NCBI GenBank assembly: GCA_913019965.1
Contig: CAJVZR010000021.1
Coordinates: 1-56,081, forward strand
DNA: 56,081 nucleotides
Direction: 5' to 3'
Source: an uncultured Oleispira sp.
Lineage (GTDB): Bacteria; Pseudomonadota; Gammaproteobacteria; Pseudomonadales; Oceanobacteraceae
The translations under genes and the position numbers were made by a program. Positions 44,164 through 52,489 of this stretch are shown here, piece by piece (the stretch's first letter is position 1; each line of letters begins with the position of its first letter). Under the pieces are notes generated by a model. It was not told where the DNA came from. It worked only from the letters and a program-made list of their open reading frames with translations, and did no database searches.

Positions 44164-44781
44164 TTATGAGCTGCTGCTCATCAGCTGCAATAAAGCCATC
44201 GAGCCTTTAGCAAAATCGATTGGGTAATCGAGATCATACATAGTATGCACTCCAATCGCTAAACCTAATAATAGCGATGCGACTTGTTCTGGGTCGATGC
44301 TATTTTTAAGCTGATTTTTATCTTGGCTTTGCTTTACGTTTGCCGTTAAACGGCGAATGCTATCGCTAACCAATTCGATATAGCGTTGCTTAATCGGCTC
44401 GCTGCGAGCACACGCTTCCAATAGCTGGTGGGGGCGTAACCCCGCTTTTTGAGTAATCGGATAGGTCCCTGAAACCATCTCGGTTAAAAATCGCTGTACC
44501 ATGGTCATCAAGTCTTCCGCTTCGCCATCTTCTTGCGGACGAAAAATAGAGTTCAACCAGTTCTCGCCATTAATCGTCATCACCTCGAGCGTCAGCTCAT
44601 CACGATTTTTAAAGTGGACGTAAAAAGCACCGCGGGTATAACCCGCGTGGGCACATAACTCATCAAGACTGACATCTAAGCCTTTCTCTGGCATCAACTC
44701 CATAGCAGATTTTATCAGGGCTTCCCGGCTAGCTTGTTTGGCCTCGGCGCGGCTGGATTTTGGCATGCTGGATTTTGGCAT
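44164..44781 (-). CDS. TetR-family regulator of the adjacent oxidative lipid/ketone operon
   Basis: A 205-residue TetR regulator. The helix-turn-helix is LDVSLDELCAHAGYTRGAFYVHFKNRDELTL, typical in the TYRGAFYVHF recognition helix. The C-terminus is the usual helical ligand-binding region. Upstream-frame ATGs reach to 45009, but those starts lie beyond the operators and overlap the divergent gene. I choose ATG 44781 (MPKSS), or 44766, which a 15-bp duplication created; neither has a good Shine-Dalgarno. Two copies of the same dyad (44847-44864, 44878-44895) lie between this gene and the divergent operon, so it probably represses itself and that operon. Confidence 0.88.
   Translation of the reverse strand: MPKSSMPKSSRAEAKQASREALIKSAMELMPEKGLDVSLDELCAHAGYTRGAFYVHFKNRDELTLEVMTINGENWLNSIFRPQEDGEAEDLMTMVQRFLTEMVSGTYPITQKAGLRPHQLLEACARSEPIKQRYIELVSDSIRRLTANVKQSQDKNQLKNSIDPEQVASLLLGLAIGVHTMYDLDYPIDFAKGSMALLQLMSSSS
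44752..44781. repeat. 15-bp tandem duplication at the tetR start
   Basis: GCTGGATTTTGGCAT occurs twice in a row (44752-44766 and 44767-44781), perfect in both copies. On the minus strand it encodes MPKSS-MPKSS and supplies two alternative start codons for the TetR gene. Confidence 0.9.
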
Positions 44782-44846
44782 CGCTAGGCTATTTCTAGTG
44801 GCTAATCTGGTTGAAAGGACATTGTAACGGATATTCTCTCTCATTG

Positions 44847-44895
44847 ACATACGGTATCGTATGTGACCTAATGTTTCACATACTGAGTCGTATGT
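44847..44895. promoter_or_regulatory. Double TetR operator
   Basis: Two 18-bp sites, ACATACGGTATCGTATGT (44847-44864) and ACATACTGAGTCGTATGT (44878-44895), share ACATAC-N6-GTATGT. They are 31 bases apart start to start, about three helical turns. The first is 66 bases upstream of the tetR start, the second 80 before the epimerase gene start. This is the expected geometry for a TetR-type repressor binding two sites. Confidence 0.75.
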
Positions 44896-44974
44896 GAATG
44901 GCTTTGGGCTTATTAAATACGTGAGTCCACTCTGGAAATACTTACCACGAGCAATAATAACAAAGGGTAAATCA

Positions 44975-46117
44975 ATGAAGGTACTAGTCACAGGTGGCGC
45001 AGGATTCATCGGTAGTCATGTTGTCAAAATATTATTAAATGCCGGCTACCAAGTTCGGGTTTTACACCTGCCTAAAGAACGTCTTGATAACCTAGAAGAA
45101 GTCATCACAAACATAGAAACCATTGCTGCGGATATTACTCATTACCAGCAAGTTATTAGCGCTATGGAAGGTTGTGATCGCGTGATTCACCTGGCGGCGG
45201 TATACGCCTTGTGGCTGCCCGATCAAGAATTAATGCGTCGAGTTAATATTAATGGCACCGATAATATTTTGCGCGCCGCAAGAGAATTAAAATTGGGTCG
45301 AGTTGTATGCACCAGTTCCATTGCTCGTTTTGGCGGCCAAGGTAAGGATGTTTATGGCAAGGCAAAAGCAGGTACTGAAGAAAGTCCGTTTGCTCTGGCC
45401 TCGACAAAAAGTGTTTATGCCATTACTAAAGCAGAAGGTCATGAAGTTGCGGTAAACGCGGCGAAGGCCGGGCAAGATGTCGTGATCTGTGCGCCAACAG
45501 GGCCCATCGGCCCCAATGATATTGGTCCGACCCCTACGGGGAAATTAATTCTTACAGTCGCGACTTTGCCTTTATTAGCGACACCGAATACCACCACTAA
45601 CTTTGGTGATGTACGCGATATTGCTTTGGGTCATGTGCTGGCGCTAGAAAAAGGAAAAACCGGGGAGACCTATTTGTTAGGTCACCAGAATCTATCCGCC
45701 ATGGCGCTAGCGAATTTGACCATGGACATTCTGGAGATTAAAAAGCCTGTTATTCCTGTGCCTTTTTTCTTGGCCAAAATCGGCGGGCATCTCGCTTTGT
45801 GGTTTACCCAAACCATTAGTCGTAAGTCCCCATTAATTACCCCAGAAGCGGTGGCGATTTCAGAACTTGATTTAGCGGCGGACTGTTCTAAAGCGGTACG
45901 CGAACTTGGTTTGCCTCAAACTGATATGCGGGTATCCCTCATCGATGCGCTGATTTGGTTTGCAGAGAATGGCTACATCAAGCAAAAATCTTTGTTGAAA
46001 AAAATTGCGACATTAAAATCAGAATACGTTGTGGCAGTTTCACCTCAGGGCCCTTCTACAGAGGAAGGTAAGGTAAGCGAAGAGATAAAAAATACGACTG
46101 AAGAGGCTAGCTTATGA
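44975..46117 (+). CDS. NAD-dependent epimerase/dehydratase-family protein (extended SDR)
   Basis: An extended SDR of about 380 residues. It has TGGAGFIGSHVV at the N-terminus (Rossmann motif), HLAAVYALW, the catalytic serine-containing CTSSIARFG, and Y-x3-K in SVYAITKAEG (Tyr/Lys about 148-152). The overall pattern recalls dihydroflavonol-reductase-like or 3-beta-hydroxysteroid dehydrogenase-like proteins, such as hopanoid-associated HpnA, but the substrate is unknown. I start at ATG 44975 with AAAGGG 8 bases upstream. The C-terminus is extended and charged (EEGKVSEEIKNTTEEASL). It overlaps the next gene by 4 bases (ATGA), which shows translational coupling. Confidence 0.9.
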   Translation: MKVLVTGGAGFIGSHVVKILLNAGYQVRVLHLPKERLDNLEEVITNIETIAADITHYQQVISAMEGCDRVIHLAAVYALWLPDQELMRRVNINGTDNILRAARELKLGRVVCTSSIARFGGQGKDVYGKAKAGTEESPFALASTKSVYAITKAEGHEVAVNAAKAGQDVVICAPTGPIGPNDIGPTPTGKLILTVATLPLLATPNTTTNFGDVRDIALGHVLALEKGKTGETYLLGHQNLSAMALANLTMDILEIKKPVIPVPFFLAKIGGHLALWFTQTISRKSPLITPEAVAISELDLAADCSKAVRELGLPQTDMRVSLIDALIWFAENGYIKQKSLLKKIATLKSEYVVAVSPQGPSTEEGKVSEEIKNTTEEASL

Positions 46118-47658
46118 GCGCTCAAAAGAATTCAAAAAACATCGTAGCGAGCCATGATGTTATTATTATCGGATCGGGTTTTAGTGGTATTGGTGCGGGT
46201 ATACGTCTAACCCAAGAAGGTATTAATGATTTTATTATTTTTGAAAAACATCAAAGCTTAGGTGGCACCTGGCGGGATAATAATTACCCAGGTTGTGAAT
46301 GTGATGTTCCCTCGGCGCTCTATTCTTATTCTTTTGCGCAGAATAAAAATTGGAGCAAGGTTTTCGCTGGGCAAGAAGAAATTCTAACTTACACAGAAAA
46401 AACAGCCCGTAATTTTGGCATCATGCCGTTTCTTCGCTTTGGTATTAATGTTCAAAATATTGTCTGGCAAGAAGACGAACAAATTTGGTTGGTATATACC
46501 GAGCAAGGCACTTATCAAGCAAATAAAGTTATCTCATGTGTTGGTTATTTACATGAACCTATTTTGCCTAAACTTCCGGGGCTAGAAAATTTCAACGGTG
46601 AAGTGTTTCACTCTTCACGTTGGAATCATGATCTTGATTTAAGCGGAAAAAAAGTCGCAGTTATTGGTACAGGGGCTTCCGCTATTCAATTTATTCCTGA
46701 AATTCAGCCTCAGGTAAAAGAGCTGGTTGCTTTTCAGCGCACCCCTCAATGGATTCTGCCTAAGCCTGATATTAAATTGAATAAACTGGTACGGGGTTTA
46801 TTTCATCTTCCGTTTAGTCTGAATTTTTTCCGCAAGACACTGTACTTAGGTATGGAAACTTTTGGTTTAGGTTTTCGACATCCAAAAATATTAAAACGTT
46901 TACAGGCTTTAGCGAAGTGGCACATTAATCGCCACATTAAAGATGAAGCTTTAAAAGACAAGTTAACCCCAAATTATACCATGGGCTGTAAGCGCGTTTT
47001 ATTGAGTAACCATTATTATAAAGCCCTTGCTCAAGATAACGTGAACGTTATTGCCAGTGGTGTAGAGTCGATTAGCGGTAATACCGTTACTGCTAGCAAT
47101 GGTGAACAGCGTGAAGTTGACGTGATTATTTTAGGCACGGGTTTTCACGTTTCTGATGTGCCAATTGCTAAGCATGTGCAAGGTAAGAGCGGAAAAACCA
47201 TGGATGAAATTTGGCAAGGCAGCCCTGAAGCGTATCGGGGTACAACCATTACCGACTTCCCCAACTTTTTCCTAGTGCTTGGGCCCAACCTAGCCATTGG
47301 TCATAACTCGGCGTTTATTATTATCGAAGCCCAGCTCGATTATGTGATGGGAGCACTAACAGAAATGCGCGATAGAAAATTAACGCGTTTAGAAGTGGAT
47401 AGCCAAGCACAGAGAATCTATAACGAAAAAGTTCAGCGTGATTTGCAAACCACGGTTTGGAATACCGGTGGCTGTTCCAGTTATTACATCGACGAGAATG
47501 GCAAAAATAGTATTGGTTTTCCTTGGAGTACCTTAAAGCTGCGTAAGATGTTGGCGAACTTTGATAGCCAGGCGTATCAAGTTGAAGGTCAGCAGAATAA
47601 AAAAGAAGGCAAGTCCAAAGAAAGCATGTCAAAAGAAAGCGAGCTAGAAAATGTCTAA
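46114..47658 (+). CDS. Flavin-containing (Baeyer-Villiger-type) monooxygenase
   Basis: A 514-residue class B flavin monooxygenase that should insert oxygen into a ketone or aldehyde using NADPH and O2. The FAD loop is GSGFSGIGAG (about 20-29), GGTWRDNNYPGCECDVPS is the conserved FAD/NADPH segment, and FNGEVFHSSRW (about 160-170) matches the Baeyer-Villiger fingerprint F-x-G-x3-H-x3-W. A second dinucleotide loop GTGASA is at about 190. It overlaps the epimerase by 4 bases and the patatin by 8, so the three are one operon. The order SDR, monooxygenase, hydrolase suits alcohol to ketone to ester to hydrolysis, but the substrate is inferred, not seen. Confidence 0.93.
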   Translation: MSAQKNSKNIVASHDVIIIGSGFSGIGAGIRLTQEGINDFIIFEKHQSLGGTWRDNNYPGCECDVPSALYSYSFAQNKNWSKVFAGQEEILTYTEKTARNFGIMPFLRFGINVQNIVWQEDEQIWLVYTEQGTYQANKVISCVGYLHEPILPKLPGLENFNGEVFHSSRWNHDLDLSGKKVAVIGTGASAIQFIPEIQPQVKELVAFQRTPQWILPKPDIKLNKLVRGLFHLPFSLNFFRKTLYLGMETFGLGFRHPKILKRLQALAKWHINRHIKDEALKDKLTPNYTMGCKRVLLSNHYYKALAQDNVNVIASGVESISGNTVTASNGEQREVDVIILGTGFHVSDVPIAKHVQGKSGKTMDEIWQGSPEAYRGTTITDFPNFFLVLGPNLAIGHNSAFIIIEAQLDYVMGALTEMRDRKLTRLEVDSQAQRIYNEKVQRDLQTTVWNTGGCSSYYIDENGKNSIGFPWSTLKLRKMLANFDSQAYQVEGQQNKKEGKSKESMSKESELENV

Positions 47659-48640
47659 CTCACAGCAAACAGAAAACAATTCACCCAAAAGAGCGTTAGT
47701 CTTAGGCTGTGGTGCTGTTGCTGGGGCTGCTTGGATGATTCCTGCTTTGGCACAAGTTCGAGAAAAGTTGAACTGGAATCCAGAAAGTGCCGATATTTTT
47801 ATCGGTACTTCTGTCGGGGCTATTTTAGTGAGTTTAATGGCAGGTGGCATTTCTCTTGATGATCTTATTGCATCACAAGAAGGCAATCATTTGGACATCT
47901 GGAATCACGATAAAGATTCAGGTCCTTGGTATCCGCCACTACCTACCTTTAAGTTTACCGCATTGAACCTCTTTAAAAAGATGCGAGCGGGTGAGCTTGA
48001 CTCATTAACAGGCTGGGTAGGGGTATTACCTCAAGGCGGCTTTGATATGCAGCCTTTTATTAAGCTGGTTGATCGGGTAAAAAAACAATCGGGTAAACAT
48101 AAAGGCTGGGTTGATCATGAACATTGTTGGCTAGTCTCTGTTGATGATCAAACAGGTGAGCGCAAAGCCTTTGGGCGCGATGAGCATGAAAGCAGAACTG
48201 TTGATTTAAGTGATGCGGTATGTGCTTCTTACGGTGTACCGGGGTGGTGTCCTCCGGTTGAGATTAATGGTCACAAGTATATCGATGGCGGTGTGGTTTC
48301 TCCTTGCTCAGCGGATCTGCTGGTAGATACCGATGTGGATGAGGTCATTATGTTGGTGCCGATGGCGTGTTCAAAACCTGATAAACCATTTTCATTGTTC
48401 AAAAAAATAGAGCGAAAAATTCGAGTTGGAATGACGGCTATTGTCGATCATGAAGTTGCGCTGCTCGAAGCCGCAGGAAAAAAAGTGATTCGAATAGAGC
48501 CAACTGCAGACGACTTAGAAGCCTTTGGTTATAATATGATGGACCCGCGTCGTCGGAAGTTGGTATATGCCACTTCACAGAAAACCAGTCCCTATAATGT
48601 CAATACAGCGGTATTAAAAGGACTCAACTCTTCGTCATAG
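47651..48640 (+). CDS. Patatin-like phospholipase
   Basis: A 329-residue patatin-like hydrolase. The oxyanion loop is GCGAVAGAAW (about 18-27), the nucleophile elbow GTSVG (Ser about 58-60), and the Asp DGG is in KYIDGGVVSPCS (about 215-220). The family hydrolyses acyl esters. It follows the monooxygenase with an 8-base overlap, so its job is likely to cleave an ester or lactone product. It differs from the patatin at 6409 in motif context, so the two are distinct. There is no signal peptide. Confidence 0.9.
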   Translation: MSNSQQTENNSPKRALVLGCGAVAGAAWMIPALAQVREKLNWNPESADIFIGTSVGAILVSLMAGGISLDDLIASQEGNHLDIWNHDKDSGPWYPPLPTFKFTALNLFKKMRAGELDSLTGWVGVLPQGGFDMQPFIKLVDRVKKQSGKHKGWVDHEHCWLVSVDDQTGERKAFGRDEHESRTVDLSDAVCASYGVPGWCPPVEINGHKYIDGGVVSPCSADLLVDTDVDEVIMLVPMACSKPDKPFSLFKKIERKIRVGMTAIVDHEVALLEAAGKKVIRIEPTADDLEAFGYNMMDPRRRKLVYATSQKTSPYNVNTAVLKGLNSSS

Positions 48641-48669
48641 CATTGCATAGATACGAGACAGATTATTTA

Positions 48670-49179
48670 ATGAGCCACTCTAACGTCACTATCGGCCTTA
48701 ATAACCCTAAAAGCCCAACCAATGTTGGTGCCGTATTTAGGGCGGCAGGTTGCTTTCAAGCAGACAGCATTTTATATACCGGTAATCGCTATGAACGAGC
48801 GGCCGCTTATTGTACAGATACGCAAAATCTGAGTAAAAGCATTCCTCTAACAGGGGTTAATTGTTTATTGGAAAGCGCTCCTGAGAATGCGAAAATCGTC
48901 GTAATTGAGTTTGCTGAAAATGCAGAATCGTTAGCGGATTTTCAGCACCCTGATAACGCATTTTACATTTTTGGCCCTGAAGACGGCTCGGTAAAACAAA
49001 GCGTTGTGAATCAAGCGGATAGTGTTGTGTACATTCCAACTAAGGGCAGCTTAAATCTTGCAGCGACTGTTAATGTGGTTTTGTATGATCGCTTAGCAAA
49101 ATCTCAACAGAATGAAAAAGGTAATGAGCTCATACGTGAGAGTCGTGATGTGAATAATCGTTTGAAAGTGAAACTTTAG
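48670..49179 (+). CDS. SpoU/TrmH-family RNA methyltransferase
   Basis: A SPOUT-fold 2'-O-methyltransferase of about 170 residues that should use S-adenosylmethionine on tRNA or rRNA. The N-terminal NPKSPTNVGAVFRAAGCF is SPOUT motif 1, FGPEDGSVKQSV is motif 2 and PTKGSLNLAATVNVVLYDRL is motif 3, which forms the knot. I start at ATG 48670 (MSHSN). An in-frame ATG at 48643 would begin 3 bases after the patatin stop, so both are possible. The size fits stand-alone TrmL/TrmH-like proteins; the target nucleotide is uncertain. It may be read with the operon or have its own promoter. Confidence 0.88.
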   Translation: MSHSNVTIGLNNPKSPTNVGAVFRAAGCFQADSILYTGNRYERAAAYCTDTQNLSKSIPLTGVNCLLESAPENAKIVVIEFAENAESLADFQHPDNAFYIFGPEDGSVKQSVVNQADSVVYIPTKGSLNLAATVNVVLYDRLAKSQQNEKGNELIRESRDVNNRLKVKL

Positions 49180-49209
49180 CGGGTTGTAAAAAACTTAGAT
49201 AAAAAATTA

Positions 49210-49238
49210 GATTCCTCCCTCATATAAGAGGAGGAATC
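49210..49238. terminator. Shared hairpin between convergent genes
   Basis: GATTCCTCC and GGAGGAATC form a perfect 9-bp stem with an 11-base loop, between the methyltransferase stop (49179) and the convergent glutathione transferase stop (49251). A-rich sequence lies on the left and T-rich sequence on the right, as in a bidirectional terminator. Confidence 0.7.
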
Positions 49239-49250
49239 CGATACATTCTA

Positions 49251-50090
49251 TTAAGAAAAGTCTTTCTGGCTATGACGCTCAGCCAGCTGATCCTCAGGTT
49301 CACCCCAAGTGCAATTCACTTTTTTACCACGTTGAACCGCAGGGCGCTGTGCAATGCTTTCCGCCCAGCGAGTGACGTTTTTATAAGTCTTAACGTCTAA
49401 AAATTCAGCCGCACTATAAAGTCCACCCAATACTAAAACACCGTACCAAGGCCAAATTGCCATATCGGCAATGGTATATTCTTCTCCGCAAATATAAGTA
49501 TTATTGGCGAGCTGTTTGTCTAATACATCCAGCTGGCGTTTTACTTCCATGGTATAGCGATTAATTGGATATTCGAACTTCTCTGGGGCGTAAGCGTAAA
49601 AATGTCCAAAGCCTCCGCCTAAGAATGGAGCACTACCCATTTGCCAAAATAGCCAAGAGAGCACTTCTGCTTTTTCAGCGCCTTTTGGCAGAAACACATC
49701 GAACTTTTCTGCTAGGTGAATCAAGATGGCACCGGATTCAAAAATTCGAATAGGTTTATCTGATGAATTGTCGATCAAGGCAGGAATTTTGGAGTTAGGA
49801 TTAATATCCACAAAGCCAGAGCTAAACTGATCACCTTCCATAATATTAATTGGGTAAGCATCGTACTCCGCTGCGGTAATTCCTTGCTCGATCAGTTCTT
49901 CAAACATGATGGTGACTTTGACACCGTTAGGTGTCGCTAGAGAATGCAGTTGAAATGGATGCTGGCCTTTAGGTAATACTTTATCGTGGGTTGCGCCGGA
50001 AACCGGGCGGTTGATGTTAGCAAACTGGCCACCAGACTCTTCTGGGGATTGCCATACTTTAGCGGGTACGTATTCAGAGGTATTGCTCAT
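49251..50090 (-). CDS. yghU: YghU-like glutathione transferase / GSH-dependent disulfide-bond oxidoreductase
   Basis: A 279-residue GST-superfamily protein of the YghU/YfcG nu class. The N-terminus (KVWQSPEESGGQFANINRPVSGATHD) precedes the thioredoxin fold, with HSLATPNGVKVTIMFEELIEQG and the conserved NPNSKIPALID (cis-Pro). FESGAILIHLAEK binds glutathione. The C-terminal helical domain contains LGGGFGHFYAYAPEKFEYPINRY, typical of YghU. These proteins reduce disulfides with glutathione. No signal peptide. It seems monocistronic. Confidence 0.92.
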   Translation of the reverse strand: MSNTSEYVPAKVWQSPEESGGQFANINRPVSGATHDKVLPKGQHPFQLHSLATPNGVKVTIMFEELIEQGITAAEYDAYPINIMEGDQFSSGFVDINPNSKIPALIDNSSDKPIRIFESGAILIHLAEKFDVFLPKGAEKAEVLSWLFWQMGSAPFLGGGFGHFYAYAPEKFEYPINRYTMEVKRQLDVLDKQLANNTYICGEEYTIADMAIWPWYGVLVLGGLYSAAEFLDVKTYKNVTRWAESIAQRPAVQRGKKVNCTWGEPEDQLAERHSQKDFS

Positions 50091-50208
50091 GGTCGTTAAT
50101 CCTAATTTTGCATAACTATTTGATTAACAGAGTAGCCCACATTATGGGGCGCTGGATAGGGAACAAAACGGATTAAGCTATTTCATCACTGGAACATTCG
50201 ATATGGGA

Positions 50209-50670
50209 CTATTTATTACCATGCTTTGCTAAATAACGATCCAAGGCATTTGCAAATGTCTGTTTATCTTTAGCATTCATCGCGGCTTGTCCACCACTAT
50301 GCTCACCGGAGCTGCGCATGGTATCCATAAAATCCCGCATATTGAGCTTTTGTTTGATATTGGTTTTATCGAAGATATCACCACGGGATGTTACCACATG
50401 GGCGCCCTTCTCGATTAACTCTGCCGCTAAAGGGATATCAGAGGTAATTACTAAATCATCTTTATTCACTTGCTCAACAATATAATCATCAGCGACATCA
50501 AAGCCCGACTCGACCTGTGTGCTGCTAATCCACTTTGAGGGCGGTACTTTTATGTAGTGGTTAGCGACTAAGATTAGCGGCATTTCTTTGCGGTTCGCCG
50601 CTTTATACAAGGTTTCTTTGATTGCGTTAGGGCATGCGTCTGCGTCGACCCAAATTGTATTTTTTGTCAT
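50209..50670 (-). CDS. yaiI: YaiI/YqxD-family (DUF188) protein
   Basis: A 153-residue protein starting [15 protein letters not shown], followed by [33 protein letters not shown], and [16 protein letters not shown] near the end. This is the DUF188 family, which has a PIN-like fold and no firm function. The VDADACP and SDIPLA motifs supply acidic residues, as in nucleases, but no activity is known. It starts only 13 bases after the antiporter gene's stop on the minus strand, so it is probably the second gene of that operon. Confidence 0.9.
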   Translation of the reverse strand: MTKNTIWVDADACPNAIKETLYKAANRKEMPLILVANHYIKVPPSKWISSTQVESGFDVADDYIVEQVNKDDLVITSDIPLAAELIEKGAHVVTSRGDIFDKTNIKQKLNMRDFMDTMRSSGEHSGGQAAMNAKDKQTFANALDRYLAKHGNK

Positions 50671-50682
50671 GGTTTAATTATC

Positions 50683-52269
50683 TTAAATAGCTTGTTTAGC
50701 TTCCGCATCATCTTTTAATAAAAGCAGGCTTTCTTCAGCGAAACCGGTACCGGCTTCGACGTAATAGTTGAATACGTTATCGATGCCCATGGCCATCAGT
50801 TTCTCGCGCTCATCTTCGTAGCGTGCAATCGCAGCGACATGACCTTTATAGCCACTCAATTTGAGCTGTGTAGTAATATCGCGAATATCGGATACCGAAG
50901 GCATGGCTAGCATGATCAATTTGATGTGCCAAAGCTCACGGGTTTCCCAAAAGTCGGCATCCTCGGCATCACCCAATATAATATGTCGGCCCTCATCTCG
51001 GTGACGACGAACTTTGTCGATATCGGATTCTACCCCCCAAACCCTGTCGTCTAATTGGCCGTGTAAAACATCATACGAACTGCGGCCTACACGTCCCATA
51101 CCGACAATTAAAATCTCAGCACTCTTTAACTGTTCTTGATAGGCAGGGGTCGGTTGCTCGCGTTCGAAATGCTTTACCCAGTTTCGGGCATAGGCATAAG
51201 CCGTGTGGGCATAGTCATAAAAGATACTGGTGAAGACGAATGAAATACTCACTGCTAGCGCGATAATTACTAGCCAGTCTTTATCAATCCAGCCGTTTTG
51301 TACGCACAGTGCAGCAACGATTAAACCGAACTCACTGTAGTTAGTCAGTACCATGCTGCCCAAAAACATATTACGACCTGCAACACCCAGTGCGGCCAGT
51401 ATGTGGAATAGCAATACCCCTTTGATGATTAAAATAAAGCTGACCACAGCCAAAGCGGGCATCATTTCTATGGTGGGGAGAGCGGTAAAGCCAATCGATA
51501 AGAAGAAGCCAATTAAGAACAGATCTTTGAAGCTCAGGAGTGATTTCGCCAGTTCGGCTGACTTAATATGCTGGCTTAATAATAGGCCAATAACGAGGGC
51601 GCCTAAGTCGCCTTTCATATTGACTAGCTGGAATAACTCGTAGCCGCCCATGGCTAAAAAGATGCCGATTAATGGTAATAACTCACCGTGACCGCTCATG
51701 TTTAAGATGCGCCCCAGTAGCGGACGAGCAGGCCATAATAGCAACAAGGCAAAAGCGTAGAGTGAAGGGATTTTACCCGTGGCAATAACGAGGAAGGCCA
51801 CGGCGACTATGTCTTGCATCACCAAAATACCCACGGCGAGCTTACCGTGGCGGGCTTTCATTTCGTTCTTATCTTCAAGTAGCTTAACGATACAGACAGT
51901 ACTGCTAAAGCTCAGCGCAAAGCTGATTAAAGCCAACGCCGTCCAATCGAGGTCAACAAAATAGCTGATGCCCAATAGAGCCGCCGCTTTTAATAACAGG
52001 GTGCCAACAATCACCCAGCTAATCATATGCAGGCTAGTACCCGCCCAGACAGAGGTCTTGAGTAAACTTTGTGCGTTCACTTTTAAGCCAATGGTGAATA
52101 GCATCAGGGTGATGCCGATATTCGCTAGAGTCTCTAAATTCTCATGAGGGGTTACACCAAAGGCGTGTAGACCAAAGCCAGCGGCGAGATAGCCAATCAG
52201 TGGCGGAAGATTGATTTGCTTAGCGGCAAAACCGCATAGGAAAGCAATAAGAATCCAGAGGAAATCCAT
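50683..52269 (-). CDS. Cation:proton antiporter with RCK domain (KefB/YbaL type)
   Basis: A CPA2-family membrane protein of 528 residues: about twelve transmembrane helices (1-360) followed by a cytoplasmic NAD-binding RCK domain (about 380-510: ILIVGMGRVGRSSYDVL with GxGxxG, then GVESDIDKVRRHR and ILGDAED). Such systems move K+ or Na+ in exchange for protons and are gated by nucleotide or glutathione. KefF/KefG partners are absent, so YbaL-like is a better fit than KefB/C. The adjacent YghU-like protein may be coincidental. YaiI follows in the same operon. Confidence 0.9.
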   Translation of the reverse strand: MDFLWILIAFLCGFAAKQINLPPLIGYLAAGFGLHAFGVTPHENLETLANIGITLMLFTIGLKVNAQSLLKTSVWAGTSLHMISWVIVGTLLLKAAALLGISYFVDLDWTALALISFALSFSSTVCIVKLLEDKNEMKARHGKLAVGILVMQDIVAVAFLVIATGKIPSLYAFALLLLWPARPLLGRILNMSGHGELLPLIGIFLAMGGYELFQLVNMKGDLGALVIGLLLSQHIKSAELAKSLLSFKDLFLIGFFLSIGFTALPTIEMMPALAVVSFILIIKGVLLFHILAALGVAGRNMFLGSMVLTNYSEFGLIVAALCVQNGWIDKDWLVIIALAVSISFVFTSIFYDYAHTAYAYARNWVKHFEREQPTPAYQEQLKSAEILIVGMGRVGRSSYDVLHGQLDDRVWGVESDIDKVRRHRDEGRHIILGDAEDADFWETRELWHIKLIMLAMPSVSDIRDITTQLKLSGYKGHVAAIARYEDEREKLMAMGIDNVFNYYVEAGTGFAEESLLLLKDDAEAKQAI

Positions 52270-52489
52270 GAATACAAAACTCGAAGTATAGAGGTGGTTT
52301 GAGTAATTGTAGCACGTTAGTAAATATTCCTAGATAGTCAGGGATCAAACTATTTAGACGTAAGTCAGGTCGTGTTGTGTAACTGTCTACAGGGATTACT
52401 TAGATCTTTTTTAAACAATGCGAAAACTTAACCGCAAAGCACTTTATTGGCTTGTACTAGCCCTGTATTATGCCCGCCATTAATACAGA

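Noticed and set aside
44781..45009. Longer start for the TetR gene reaching to 45009
   Set aside because: It would run through both operators and the divergent gene's start, and the extra residues match nothing in TetR proteins.
50683..52269. Glutathione-gated KefB/KefC
   Set aside because: No KefF/KefG partner gene is adjacent, and the YghU-like gene nearby is a separate unit, so the name is left open.
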